Shown here piece by piece: positions 1-11,872 of a stretch of DNA of 64,000 nt. Source of the stretch: Helicoverpa zea (Eukaryota; Arthropoda; Insecta; Lepidoptera; Noctuidae); the NCBI RefSeq assembly GCF_022581195.2, contig NC_061471.1:11532001-11596000 (forward strand). The letters run 5' to 3'. The translations under genes were made by a program, and so were the position numbers. Under the pieces are notes generated by a model, which was given only the letters and a program-made list of their open reading frames with translations, was not told where the DNA came from and searched no databases. Positions within the stretch are counted from its first letter, which is position 1. Every line of letters starts with the position of its first letter.

Positions 1-221
1 TTACTGGCTTCTGTCTGACCAACCGTAATGACTGTCAAGGATGTTCAATGACAGCCGGGTCCTTTAGTTTAACGTGCCATCCGAAACACAGACATTGGTG
101 TCTAAGATATACTTAGAAAGTACAAACTTAGAAAAATTGCATTGGTACCTACTTGCCTGACCTGAAATCGAACCTGCGCCCTCATACTTGTTGGCTCTTA
201 CCCACTAGGCCACCACAACTT
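1..221 (-). mobile_element. tRNA-derived SINE (noctuid HaSE-like), cut by window edge
   Basis: This is a reverse-strand copy of the SINE family seen complete at 6846-7239 and 59935-60328. The tRNA-like head lies at the right end: the A box reads GTGGCCTAGTGGG on the minus strand and a B-box-like GGTTCGATTTC follows. The body matches the other copies. The 3' module lies outside the window. The head is directly followed by a MITE of another family. Confidence 0.75.
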
Positions 222-480
222 TTTTAACCGACTTCCCAAAAAGGAGGAGGTTCTCAATTTGGATGTTTGTTTTTTTTTATGTTTGCTCGCGCATATATCC
301 GTCTTTTACCAACCGACTTGAACAATCCTTTTTTAGTTACAAGGGTATGCTTCCCAAATGGTCCATCAGTATCAGATCCAGGATCTGATCATACCAACAC
401 TGAGCAATCGATAAAATAGGGCAAACACTTGAAATTCAGGTGTATGCGTGATGGAGACGAGGGAAAGTTGAGGGAACTTT
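222..480 (+). repeat. MITE-like repeat, 'accgacttcccaaaaagg' family, partial
   Basis: It begins AACCGACTTCCCAAAAAGGA and shares its order of motifs (GGAGGTTCTCAATT, ATCTGAT, CTGAGNAATCG, GGGAACT) with the longer copy at 1724-2335 and the inverted pair at 9505-10092. It is heavily diverged. Only internal homology supports the call; no ORF is present. Confidence 0.55.
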
Positions 481-1723
481 GCCCAGTTTGCAGAAACTTA
501 GAATAGAAATAACAATGAAAAGTACACATATGGTCTTTCTCATCTGGGATTGTTCCCGGTTGCATCCTCGTTCGTATTATGGTGGCCTTTTAGTCATCCT
601 AGTGATGCGAGAATAGGATACAAAGACCCATTTAGACCTGCTTTTTGTTGTTCCCAATTAGTATTAGTTCCTACTTACATAGTTATAGCCGAATAGTATC
701 TAGCCTCTAGGTGGTACGACTTGAACATTACGTGCCTGTGGACTAGACTCATATGTGGTGGGGGCGGCCGTCACGCCTGCGCCGGACCTGTGCACTGGGT
801 ACGATTTATTGCGAATTTGTTTGCGATTCTGCCTTCAAAGCGCTGGATTATATATAACGCATCATCGGGCCGCATCTGTAGGATGACTCCGTCAGCAACT
901 GACGGGCAACGGGTTGGGTGACGGGGGGTAACGGGTGAAATCGCGGGAAAACGGCTATTACAATAGAAATTAGGATAATGCAAAAATTCTCTATTCAATA
1001 ATGAAAAAGTTTGGGAAAGTCACCAAACAGTACATAACTTAAAACAAGATAATATTTGCAAAGTGAAAAGTCTCTTAGGTTCGCAAGGATTACAGTTATA
1101 AACATTTAAACGAGTGTAAGTACAATGTGCCATTACCATGTGTGTGAGTGTAGGTATAGTGTAACAACTCTCACAAATTGAACTCTCTATATTTATGCCA
1201 AACATGGTTCCGAACAGCACTTGAGAATTCACAGTAACCGCGCTGAACCCGTTACGAATCATAAGTGTCATATTACGTATGTAATGGAAGTATGGGACAT
1301 TCATTTGCTTCTTGCGACTACGTGGAGCGTGTAGTGCGAAGTGGCCCGATTCCTGCAACGTCGTGGAAGTACCCGTGGGGTCGCCGCCAGCTCCCCTGTG
1401 CGACGTGCGACGCGGCGCGGCTCCATTAGCGCGGCATTGAGGCGCACAATGCGCCATCAGCAACCGCTCCGGGGCGCGCCGTGTACGCGCCACTAATGGC
1501 TTTCTACGCCGCTAATGGCCGCTATTCACTTACATTGATTTTCCTTGTAATTCGTTATTTGTATGCACACTGCAAGTCACACAAATACCTACGCCTGCAA
1601 CATAATACGTAAATACAGAATGTTGTTCTCAGGGCACTTCATCACTAAAGGAGATGGCTGGAAAAAAAAACAGAATAGACCTGCAGGCACCGACTCCTAG
1701 AGCCATTTCAAAAGGTTTCTATT
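481..1723. other. no recognisable gene
   Basis: I see no exon or repeat here that I can support. A short GC-rich patch at about 1360-1500 produces overlapping open frames on both strands, which fits base composition better than coding. Confidence 0.4.
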
Positions 1724-2335
1724 TTTTAACCGACTTCCCAAAAAGGAGGAGGTTCTCAATTCGTCGGGATCTTTTTTTTTTTATGTATGTTCACCGATTA
1801 CTCGAAGACCCCTGGACCGATTTGCAATTTTTTTTTGTTTGATAGGGTATACCTTCCAGGTGGTCCCATAATCACCAGGTCAGGATCTGATGATGGAAAC
1901 CCTGAGAAATCGAGGGCAACTTTCGAGAATTGTAGGCGTGCATGGATTAAAAACTTGACAAAGAGGTGTACGTCTGATAACACTATGCAACAGTGAAGGT
2001 TTGGAGCTGACCTGATGATGGAAACGAGAGAAGGTCGAGGGAACTCGACAACTAAATATGTAAACTACCTCGTGTTTGGGCTTATATTATTTGTATTGAC
2101 GAGACCTTTGCAACTGTGAAGGTTTGGAGCTGACCTGATGATGGAGACCGGAGAAGGTCGAGGGAACTCGACAACTGAATATGTAAACTACCTCGTGTTT
2201 GGGCTTATATTATTCGTATTGATGAGAATTTTCCACAAATGCGAATAGTGACAACTATGCTTGTCACTGAAAAGCCAAAAATAAAAAACTTTTTACAAAA
2301 AAATAAAACCGACTCCCAAAAACACTAAACTTAAA
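1724..2335 (+). repeat. MITE-like repeat with an internal tandem duplication
   Basis: The same family as 222-480, opening with ACCGACTTCCCAAAAAGGAG. About 110 bp is tandemly duplicated with a 123-bp period: GTGAAGGTTTGGAGCTGACC starts at 1993 and again at 2116, and each copy runs through GTTTGGGCTTATATTATT. The far end carries an AAACCGACTCCCAAAA motif, again reminiscent of the left terminus. Confidence 0.65.
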
Positions 2336-2449
2336 ACGGTTTTATTTTTTTAATGAAAAGTTTTGGTTTTGTATAATGTTAATAGTGTAAGTACCAAAAT
2401 GATAAAAAAATAATGATAAAATATAGGTATAGTCATTTTTAAAATATAA

Positions 2450-2870
2450 CTGTCGACTCAACCTTCAGAGTGCAAGTGTCGGCACACTATGAAGACCAAA
2501 GGTATCCAACATTCCGCTACGTCTCTGCTTACGGCAGGTTCCGTATTCAGAGTAAACACTTTTTGGATAATGCCAGACAGTTTGTCGAGAGAGCGACTGA
2601 AGGTGCTACCGAGCAGTAACTCGAGACGCTGGTTCGGCTCTCGCTGAAAATCAGCGCTGAGGATTTTGTCCCGTATAGGGTCTCAGCATTATGCTGAGCG
2701 AGGGCCGTTTTACGTGGGGTGTGACACATATTCCGCACTACTGTATTTTAATTGTAATTCGTCTTTTTTTTTCTTATTTCTAACGACTGTAATTTTTATT
2801 TTTATTTATTTTTTTGGAAGGCAGTGTCACACGCGTGCATGAATAAACGTATTTTCTTTCTTTCTAGATG
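2450..2870 (+). repeat. possible retroelement 3' end
   Basis: A moderately GC-rich stretch runs into TGAATAAACGTATTTTCTTT followed by a (TTTC)n-like tail. An AATAAA-type signal with a simple-repeat tail suggests the 3' end of a retroposed element. No coding domain is recognisable, and the family was not identified. Confidence 0.3.
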
Positions 2871-3654
2871 GCGCCGCGCCCGTTGCTGCCGCTGCAGGCG
2901 TCCCAATTCCACCACTTTATATATACACATAAAACAAAAGATAGATAGATAGAATCGATTCATACTATATAGACGTAGGTACTCTTTGGATTTCTGTGGT
3001 TCTCTCTTGCAACCAAACAGTGTTCTGCTGACCTTATCGATTCGTATCAGCCGTATCGACCGAGGCGAGCGAGGCTATAACGTAGCGATTCTGATTAGTG
3101 TGCGTTGCAGTCTTTTAGTTGTAAATTAGAGACAAGTGATACTGAACCTATTGGTTCCAACATCTAAGTAGTTATGATCGATATGTTAATTAATAAACAT
3201 TATTATAGTGATTATACAATTATTTTAGTTATGTTCATGTTGCATTTGAAGCCACATGTCACATGCAGGAGATAGACATAGAGGTCGGACCCAACCTAGA
3301 CGCGCCTGGCCACTAAGCCTAAACCATATTTAGAAAAGCCGGACGCTGTCGCGTCTGCGTTCCAAGAATCGGGCAAAAAGTGAACCTTGCGAGAGGGTGA
3401 TTGGATCCGCAGCCGTTCCAGTCGTGTGGGCGAGCGAGGAAATTTCACACTTCATTACTTACAAAATGATAAAGCGATACTCATATCGACCAGCTGTTAC
3501 GAGCCTACTTCCGATTTAAGACACGCCAAAACCCTAAATTTGTGTAGTAGGAGGAACCTCATGGCCCCACCAACCCTACATACATTTCAATGAGGGCTAT
3601 TTTCCAGACATCTGCTTTTTGTTATCAACAATTAAAAAAATAGAAAATAGTGAA
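2871..3654. other. no recognisable gene; short GATA run
   Basis: There is a small GATA microsatellite near 2939-2952. Nothing else can be supported. Confidence 0.4.
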
Positions 3655-3890
3655 TAAAAATGTAATAAAAGGAGAAAAGAAGTCGGTCAGATTATTATCC
3701 GAATGTCCAGAGATATTTTGAAAAAAAATTGTCCAGAATTCTGAATTTCTTGGGTCTCGGCTCAAAGGGCTCAGTGCAACGTTTTTTTTTACCTAACAAA
3801 GGCTCACGTAGTTGGTATGTACAAACAACGCCATCTGGCACTGATTTGGGGAACTATTTTTTTTAATTCTATTAAAGAAAATCTCTCGTA
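3655..3890 (+). repeat. interspersed repeat, partner of 11390-11575
   Basis: It shares GTCGGTCAGAT, AATTGTCCAGAA, a CTCGGCTCAAAGGGCTC-like block and a GTGCAAYGTTTTTTTTA block, in the same order, with 11390-11575. The open frame across it is not conserved between the two copies, so the repeat is non-coding. Confidence 0.5.
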
Positions 3891-4249
3891 TGACGTCCCG
3901 TTCCTTGCATTCACGTACCTTAGGACAGTGCCATCTAGTCATCAGCTAGGAAAAGAAAAAAAAAAGAAAATACCTCATCTATATGTCGGGTGTGTCGTAC
4001 GTAATCACATTAAATCCTATCACATATACTTTATGATATTCTACAGCGAATTAAAAAAAAACCTAATTCATTCAGTGGTTTGGCCGCAGGAGTTATTTTT
4101 CATTTTCATAATTTACAACATTACAACATTATGTGTAAAGCAGAGATAAAGATAGGAGTATCGAATGTTTTGTTTGACCAGTCGTTTGTCAGTTTTCAAG
4201 GGAGAATTTCCGTTGTTTGGAATGACTGACTTTTATATGGATTCTTGCA

Positions 4250-4445
4250 CTTTTTATTCTATGAACGTCGTGTTTGTTACACATTTTATATCTCAAAGAT
4301 GGCTGAACCATTTAAGTTGAAAATTAGAGGGAAGGTTATAATAGTTACAATAGGCCCGGGAGAAGGACATAGGATAGTTTTTTACCATGCTTTTGTAACC
4401 ATGCGGGACGCGGGTGAAACGGGTAAAAAAGAAATTAGCCCATAA
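4250..4445 (+). repeat. interspersed repeat ('gctgaacc...gggacgcgggtgaaac' family)
   Basis: A degenerate copy of the element at 55285-55466. Shared landmarks are GGCTGAACC, GGGAGAAGGACATAGGATAG and GGGACGCGGGTGAAAC. A 66-codon frame here is accidental, since the other copy breaks it. Confidence 0.55.
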
Positions 4446-5642
4446 ATAATTGTCTCAACCTACAAACAAAAAAATGATTCCTCTTTATTATATTTGTACG
4501 GTTGTCACGGAGTAAGGAAAGATGAGCGGAGATGCCATAATGCAGATAGGTTGCCTTCTTCTAGCTCAAATATGCATGGTGGGCATGACCAAAACGATCA
4601 GTCATGAGTGAACTAATGAGGCGTTCGGCTTCTTTGAGTCATCTGTCAACAATTTTTTGGTATTACAAAAAAATTTCGGGTCCAAAGAAGGCATGTAAGA
4701 GAGAAGACCGTAACGTTCCTAGTCCCCCGCACACGCACAATTTGTTTTGGAATTTCCGTTATGTCATTTTGTTCTCCATGGTATGAATAGATTGGTATAG
4801 ACATATTTACATTTTTAAACATTTAAAAATTCCTGCTCCAGGATTATACGGTTGATTATGGTGTGATTTAATGATCGCCGGTTTGTCATGTTACGCTACA
4901 GGCATAATTTGGTATTACTTATTATTTTAGCAGATAAAGAATATTGGAAATGACAGACAGCTCATCAGTTCACTTCACACAAATGGAAAACAATGATATC
5001 CTGTAAGTACGAGTAAGTAGTCGGGGCGTCAATGGCAGGGGTCGTTAGCTTTTTAACAAAGTTTATCAGCGTAAAACGAATAGTTCGTTTGATTCAGTCG
5101 TGAAACTCATGACAGTGACATCCACTGGTCGTTACAGCGGACGTGAGTTGGAATAGAGTCGACGCGCTACTGCCATGGAAATGGTAGTCCAAGCGCTTCG
5201 AATCGCTCTCGCGGGGCTTATGAGCCGTGAAGTGTTGCTGATCAATGGGACGCCCGTGACGCCGCGTAGCACACTGCTCGCTCAATACAGCTGTTCGTTT
5301 TTAGAGCATAACATATTATTTAAATGTCAAAGAAACTTCTAACGATAAAACAGCTACGGAACGAAACACGCGATACGGCAGCGGCTGGCATCAGAGCTTG
5401 GATAGCCCTTGTGTAGTAGTTGTGTGGGGCACTGACGGCGCATCAGACGATGATGTCGGCGGCTGCTGCAGCGGCACTGCGGCTGCGGGTGGCGGGCGGG
5501 AGGAGCTGCCGTCGACACGCACGATCGCTATAACTTTACCAGACCTTCCCTGTTGGCTTTTTACACCGACTATTGCGTGCTTTTCTTGACATAATTCCGT
5601 GGGTACTTTCAACTGAATACGGGATTTTTTAGTTGGTAGTGT
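4446..5642. other. no recognisable gene; GC-rich patch at 5360-5530
   Basis: Two opposite-strand open frames at about 5390-5612 sit in a (GGC)n-rich stretch and show no protein-family resemblance. I see no splice-consistent exon chain. Confidence 0.35.
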
Positions 5643-5658
5643 GTCATTGTCTGACCTT

Positions 5659-5823
5659 TTTTTTTTCCGACGTCAAAAATCATCAAATGACCCCTCCCGC
5701 TGTGGGTTAGCAGCGGTGAGGGAGTGTCAGACTCTTACTGACTAAAAACCGTCGTGTTCCGTCATAGGCCTTTTATGTACTAGGGCCGCGGTATCTCTTT
5801 CGAACAACCCGCAGCCCCGGCAG
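5659..5823 (-). mobile_element. 5'-truncated LINE 3' end with 16-bp target-site duplication
   Basis: On the minus strand the fragment ends in a poly(A) run (T run at 5659-5667) preceded by GATTTTTGACGTCGG. It matches the LINE tails at 41261-41997 and 61234-61448 (CCCCTCCCGCTGTGGGTTAG, GGGCCGCGGTATCTCTTTCG). The 16-bp direct repeat GTCATTGTCTGACCTT flanks it at 5643-5658 and 5824-5839. That is the standard signature of target-primed reverse transcription with 5' truncation. Confidence 0.85.
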
Positions 5824-5839
5824 GTCATTGTCTGACCTT

Positions 5840-6593
5840 ACCAAAAGCCCTAATTATCATTACGTTAATTTAATTTTCAATATTAAAACCATACGGTCAA
5901 CAGCGCCTTACAATGAGGGAACATCACAGACAATGCGGCACCTTTCTATTCTGCTCAATAGGTAAAATGTTAATTGCTACATAAACAACAAGGTTTATAA
6001 CTGACTGCACTGATAATGCCGTGTTCGAAGCGGAACTATTGCGTGTCTTAAATCACTGACGAATACCTAAGTCAAATATAAGTTTTTGCCAACGACACTA
6101 TATCGACCAATTACAAATATGTAGGTTGTACCTAGATATATGTTTTGTACATGAAGATGTGGTACAAATATCGGGGCCAGCCTAGGCGAGCAGCGGCGAC
6201 CAGTTAGTCAGTTAGCGAGCCTCCACTAACTGAAGCAGCACACGCCGCCGCCGTCACTGTGCTGTTGCGACAAATCATCATCATACAATATCCGACAAAA
6301 CCTTCTTTTTTAGTGAAGGTTGGCACCATTGACGATACGTCCTGGATCCAAATGGAGCAGACTTCTTACAAAATCGGTTCCATAGTATAGTTATGTAGTG
6401 CCTTTAAGGTAGCCATTGACCTTTAGGTCCTTTTGAAGCAGTAATGTATAAGCTACATAGAGATCTTCCACGTGACACGGCGACCGCGTCGTGGCTGTGT
6501 GCCACCCGTGCTTGCCCACTGTAAACACGATTTCGATTCGTCTAGTCTGAAGCCTGAAAGTCTGAAAACCAGTGTTACCTAGGTGTAATGTAT
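5840..6593. other. no recognisable gene
   Basis: A compositionally unusual patch at about 6180-6260 contains TCAGT-type initiator-like sequence followed by GC-rich sequence. It could be an untranslated first exon of a distant gene, but nothing confirms it. Confidence 0.3.
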
Positions 6594-6710
6594 TGCCCGA
6601 GTAACTGGGTTGATGAGGTCCGAGACGCAGTCGCTCCTTGTACCTAAAACACTGGTACTCAGCTGCATCCCGTAAGATTAGAAGCTAAACGCTAGGCAGA
6701 TGATGATGAC
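6594..6710 (+). mobile_element. SINE 3'-module fragment, diverged
   Basis: It matches only the last third of the full-length SINE at 59935-60328 (AACTGGGTTGA, GAGGTC, CAGTCGCTCCTTGTA, ACTGGTACTCAGCTG). It lacks the tRNA-like head and the middle. Confidence 0.6.
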
Positions 6711-6845
6711 CTAAGACACACATTAATATTCGTAATGAGGCGAGATCTTATTGATTGCGGTAATAACACCATAAATAAAGCATTTTTGGTGTCTTTGTTG
6801 AACTTCGAAAATTCTTGCAATTCAATACATTCAACTGAACGTTAT

Positions 6846-7239
6846 CATCCTCCGAGCCTTTTTTCCCAATCATGTTGGGGTCGGCTTCCAGTCTAACCGG
6901 ATTCAGCTGAGTACCAGTGCTTTACAAGAAGCGACTGCCTATCTGACCTCCCCAACCCAGTTACCCGGGCAACCCGATACCCCTTGGTTAGACTGGTGTC
7001 AGACTTACTGGCTTCTGACTACCCGTAACGACTGCCAAGGATGTTCAATGACAGCCGGGACCTACAGTTTAACGTGCCATCCGAAACACAGCCAATGGTG
7101 TCTAAGATATACTTAGAAAGTACATACAGACTTAGAAAAGTTGCATTGGTACTTGCCTAACCTGGGATCGAACCCGCGCCCTCATACTTGAGAGATTGGT
7201 CCTTTACCCACTAGGCCACCACGACTTTTTTTCAACTTT
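6846..7239 (-). mobile_element. full-length tRNA-derived SINE (HaSE-like)
   Basis: Read on the minus strand it starts with GTCGTGGTGGCCTAGTGGG (A box) and a GGGTTCGATCCC B box. A conserved body follows, then a 3' end of GGCTCGGAGGATGATA. The 15-bp target-site duplication TCAACTGAACGTTAT lies at 6831-6845 and 7240-7254; a further diverged repeat of the same motif follows near 7280. SINEs of this kind are pol III transcripts mobilised by LINE machinery; the family name is from memory. Confidence 0.88.
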
Positions 7240-7254
7240 TCAACTGAACGTTAT

Positions 7255-8315
7255 TTGAGGCTTTTCAACATTTTTTTTCAACATTCAACTGAACGTTATT
7301 TGAGGTAAAATAACAAAAAACTAAGGATAAACCCTTGATTGAAGCCGAGACGAGAACTATAATTACAAAATGATCACACCTGTGCCAAATGACGCTTTTC
7401 ATTTTAGGTAAGTATCTAAGTACGTATGAAGAAAAATAAACACATTCAATTTCTCTTTTTGCACAAATGAACATGTAAAAAGGGGCTCTGCATAGTACCT
7501 CTAGAATACTGCAACCTCTGTGCCGTCCGTTCTTGAACGCTTAGTTGTAATCATATTTTTTTTTCGTTTGATACCCTTAATAGATAGTTGGAACTGTCTA
7601 TAGAGATTTTTGCAAATCGAACTTAGCATGCGATAAGCAGTTCAGAAGTTTTGATGAACGAGAACCTTACCTACATATTTATGAATGTTAGTAATTATTT
7701 CACGGAAAGCTATATAAATGAATGTGGCATTTATTTTTTGTGAAAACTAATTATTTTATTTTACAATTTAAATATTTTAATCGTAATTATTTTACTCATG
7801 CTACATAAGCACATAGCTGCATGGTTATTATGATTAAGAAATACTCATTACATATATTTTATGGACTGATTTTGTGATTCCAAGCGTTTTATAGATAGGA
7901 ATATAAATTAAAATGTAACTATGTATCTGTTTTATTGAATACTTGCTCTTCTAACAGATTATGACCTGCTATTCTAAATAGGGATTTGGTTTTCTATCTA
8001 GCTACCTAATGTTTCCAAGGCACAAGAATGCTTAACGAATTCAAGAACAAAAAAAATTACATAACTTGAACTTTATGTTCAAGAGCAGAGAGTTTACATT
8101 AGCGTTAAAAGTTGACGAGTACTGGGAATATTTGACGAGTATCCGTACAAATCAGACAACTATTGGTACAAATCGCCCTTTTTTACTTTTGCCTTAATAA
8201 CTACATAAACCCATCAAAATTATTAAAAAACATTAGTTACTTAGAATAACGAATAAATATAGTTATCGGCACGAATATTGAATTATTTAATTAAAATAAT
8301 TACTGGGTCCCTTTT
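7255..8315. other. no recognisable gene
   Basis: AT-rich sequence without supportable exons or repeats. Confidence 0.4.
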
Positions 8316-8470
8316 GTGGTATGAAGTGAGGCGGGGGGGGGCGGACTAAAGTGGTGACTGGCCCGCAGCGCATCGCGTCATAGCAGTCACTCGGGATTGG
8401 TTCTTTGCTAATAAATCACTTCTGCGCAGATGTAGGTCAGAGCTCAAGATTCGTGCCTATAACTATACTC
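8316..8470 (+). repeat. interspersed repeat, copy 1 (partner 53418-53530)
   Basis: It shares GTATGAAGTGAGGCG, GGATTGGTTCTTTGCTAATA, AATCACTTCTGCGCAGATGT and AAGATTCGTGCC with 53418-53530. This copy carries an extra segment with a G9 run. Confidence 0.7.
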
Positions 8471-9012
8471 TATCACGTCATGCAAAAAAAAACATTTTCT
8501 ATTGAATATTTCACACAGTAGCGCTTCAAAGTCAGTGATTTCCGAAATCCGACGAGTATTGGTACGTTTACCTTACTAGGATTTAGAAAACTATGTAAAA
8601 ACTTACAGTGATCTTCACAAAAATAAAGGTGTGGGTAAAAAACACTGGGCAATATTGCTTTTGAATCTCGCCTTGCAAGTTAAAGCCACTTGTTTCGTAT
8701 TTTTGTTGTGAGTAACGTACACAAATAACTTATCATGAGTTGATATAGATGTGTTCTTACACTGGGGGACCCCACACTACTTATTACTTTCGAATTCATA
8801 TTTAATAACAAAAAAAACCTAATTATTGAACGAGCGTTTTTTACTTGCGTCTTGCGTCTTGTTAACTTCAGGCGTGACGTCATAAGCATTGACATATAAC
8901 TATAGTCATAAGTCATAAGCAGCCATAAGTCAATTGAATGGACGTCACAATCACAAGTGACGGCATGACACTGACAAGCGTTTTCGCGCCGGATTTAAAA
9001 TGGACAGAGAAA

Positions 9013-11226
9013 AACCGGCCAAGTGCGAGTCGGACTCGCGCACCGAGGGTTCCGTACAAATCCTGTATATCTAGATAAAAAGTGAGTCTCGCGCCAACCG
9101 TTCAGTTTAGAACAATCATAGTTATGGTAATTTCGTGAGAGTCAAAATAGTTAATCTTTTTTATTTTATAATATAACTAAAATAGTTGACCAGTAACTTG
9201 TAAAAGTTATTTTATTAAAGTTATTTATATACAGCATTTTATAGTAATCATTCAGAAATTTGATTGAAAATAACTAATTATGTCTTAAAGGTCATTGGGC
9301 ATATCTGACCCGCTTTGTAAAAAGTGGCGGACATGAATCAAAGTAGTTTTAAATCGTGGAGAATGGTATGACGTTTCTTTGAATATAAATATTTTATTAA
9401 AATTCCATGGAGACGAATGTCCAGGATCGTTTGAAAAATATAAAAGACAAGCAGTTTCAGAGGATTGTACAGGTTGCAATGTTAGTTTTTATTGTTAAAG
9501 ACTTCATAAAGAAGGAAGATGCCAATTCGGATGACCAGAATCTGATGAGAATCTGGAAACCCTGAGAAATCGAGGGCAACTCTTGAATATTGTAGGCACG
9601 CATCGAGTCATAACTAGACATGTGAGTGTATTTTTGAGAGTACCTACTGGTAAACATTGAAGGTTTGGAGCTGATTTGATTATGGAGACTACAGAGAGTC
9701 GAGGGAACTCCTGAGCGGTATGTTTTAGTTACGTCGTGTTTGGGCTTATATTATTCGTATTGACGAGAACTTTTCACAAAAGTGAAAAATAGAAACTTTT
9801 TACAAAAAAAAAACAACTTCTAAAAACAACAAGAAAACTGTTTATATGCATATTCTCGTCAATACGAATAATATAAGCAAACACGACGTAACTAAAACAT
9901 ACCGTTAAGGAGTTCTCTCGACTTTCTCACGTCTCCATCATCAAGTAAGCTCTAAACCTTCACTGTTTGATAGTATCACCAGACATACATCTGAGAATCA
10001 AGTTTTAATCCTATGCATGCCTACAATTTCTGATAGTTGCCCTCGATTTCTCAGGATTTCCATCATCAGATCCTGACCTGATGACAATGGAAATAAACGG
10101 TGAGTATACTCTTTCGTAGTGAAAAACTATACTCGTTTTTTAAAGAAATGATTTCTCAAATCCGTCAAACGTGGTCGTTTAAATTCCCCATTGAAATGAG
10201 GAAAATATTTGATGTTTACACCTGATTTGCTCTAGATTCCCATGGTTCACATTGATGCGACTAATGCCATAGTAAATCAGAGCCTTTATCATTATACTGT
10301 GCTATATTTCGTTCGTATCCGCCGTGGGTATGGTTTTCATACTAAGGTGCCCAATGACCTTTGAATTATTTAAAATTTTTCACAGTTTAGAGGCAATTAT
10401 ATTTAAGAAGTGTTTGATATGAATTTCACTTTTTATTCAAAACTTTAATATCTCTACGCGTTCATGTGGAAAAGGGTAGGTAGTAAGTTTATAATTATTA
10501 AAAAAATATTTTATGTCATGTAAGCAAAAATAATATTTTAATATTTTATGTAACTTCAAATTTATCATTTTCACAATTTTTCCTTTATCTGTACTATATA
10601 ACGTTGCTTCGTGCCGAATTTCAAGATTCTGAGTTCACGGGAAGTACCTTGTAGGTTTTGATTCCCTAGCGTGTCACGGAAATTATCTAAGGTGTCGGTA
10701 AAACTGCTGTATCTTTTGATCGCTTTAACTTAGAAGTTTGATTATTTCATTGCTTAAAGGGACAATAGACCTAGGTATTTGGTATAAATTTCAATTCGGT
10801 ACCTTTATTCGTTCGTGAGAAATAAGGTAGTAAGTTTCATTTTATTTAAATATTTTTATTACATTATATGACTAAAAAAATGTGATTTTCGCAATTTTTT
10901 CTATATTTGCATTATATAGCAATGCTTCATGCCAAATTTCAAGATTCTGAGATTACGGAAAGTACCCTGTAGGTTTTGATTCCTTTGCGAGTGTCGAAAA
11001 TTTGTTGAAAATATCGACATAATCGGTTGTATCTTTTGATTGGCTTGGCTTAGAAGTTTGATATTTTCACAGCTTATAGGGGCAATAGATTCGAGTATTT
11101 CATGTGATACGTCCACGCGTTCTTAAGATAAAGGGTCTTGACAGACAGACAGACAGATAGACAGACGGACAACAAAGTGATCCTATAAGGGTTCCGTTTT
11201 TTCCTTTCGAGGTATGGAACCCTAAA
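9013..11226 (+). mobile_element. composite of the 'gggttccgtac' lepidopteran repeat with nested insertions
   Basis: The left end contains GGCCAAGTGCGAGTCGGACT and GAGGGTTCCGTAC. The right end has a GACAGACAGACAG microsatellite and AAGGGTTCCGTTTTT, closing with GGTATGGAACCCTAAAA. The ends are roughly inverted (GGGTTCCGTAC against GTAYGGAACCC). A second copy spans 25357-26777. Two blocks near 10615-10720 and 10920-11110 are diverged tandem copies of each other. No coding capacity is visible. Confidence 0.55.
9505..10092. repeat. head-to-head inverted pair of the 1724-2335 MITE family
   Basis: The left half (about 9510-9800, + strand) and right half (about 9845-10090, - strand) carry the same blocks in mirror order: CTGAGAAATCGAGGGCAACT, AGGTTTGGAGCTGA, GGGAACTC and GGGCTTATATTATTCGTATT. 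The pair is nested in the larger 'gggttccgtac' repeat. Confidence 0.65.
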
Positions 11227-11389
11227 AATGCAATTAATTGATAAAAAAATAGCATTTTCTTAAAATTAATAATTTTTCACATAAAGTAGACGTATACCTA
11301 CATAATACAAAGGAATTTAAAAATTAGTCATCATGCCTATTTCGTATAACGACCACCGTGAACGTCTAAAACGTTTTTGTCACCAACAG

Positions 11390-11575
11390 AAGGGGAAAAA
11401 TAGTCGGTCAGATGATTATTATATAGAACAATTTGTCCAGAAATCAGATCCCGGCCCAAAGGACTCGCATTCGCCTCGGTGCAATGTTTTTTTTAACTTG
11501 ACAAAGTCTTGCAAAACGCATCGACAAAACGCCATCCGTCACTTTTTTTTTATTCTCAAAAAGTAAACCTCCCAA
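11390..11575 (+). repeat. interspersed repeat, partner of 3655-3890
   Basis: It has the same ordered blocks as 3655-3890, notably GTCGGTCAGAT, AATTTGTCCAGAA and GTGCAATGTTTTTTTTAACT. Confidence 0.5.
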
Positions 11576-11872
11576 TAAAAAACTCAATTCAAAAACATCG
11601 ATATACATCATATGTACATTAACTAAAAATAAAATGCAAAAACCATAAACACTAACATTTTTTTTGATGATTTAATCAATATTATATAATAGTAAGTTCA
11701 ACTCAGTCGTGCGCGCGGCCCTATGTGTGGGTAACCCTTGTACATATACAGTGACTTTGTGTGCGTGACAAGAGGTACAGTCGGGTACAAATACAGTTAT
11801 TTAGGGGTTGTATACAGCTGTTTAAAGTACAGTTATTACGTAAATTAGTTTATTTATTTATATAGTTCGGCC

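Noticed and set aside
1020..1493. 157-residue minus-strand frame
   Set aside because: Cys/Thr/Arg-rich, spans a GC-rich to AT-rich transition, with no family pattern or splice support.
4245..4445. 66-residue protein
   Set aside because: The region is a repeat whose better copy at 55285-55466 breaks the frame.
5391..5612. Overlapping GC-rich frames as a gene
   Set aside because: Both strands are open because of (GGC)-rich composition; no domain and no supporting splice sites.
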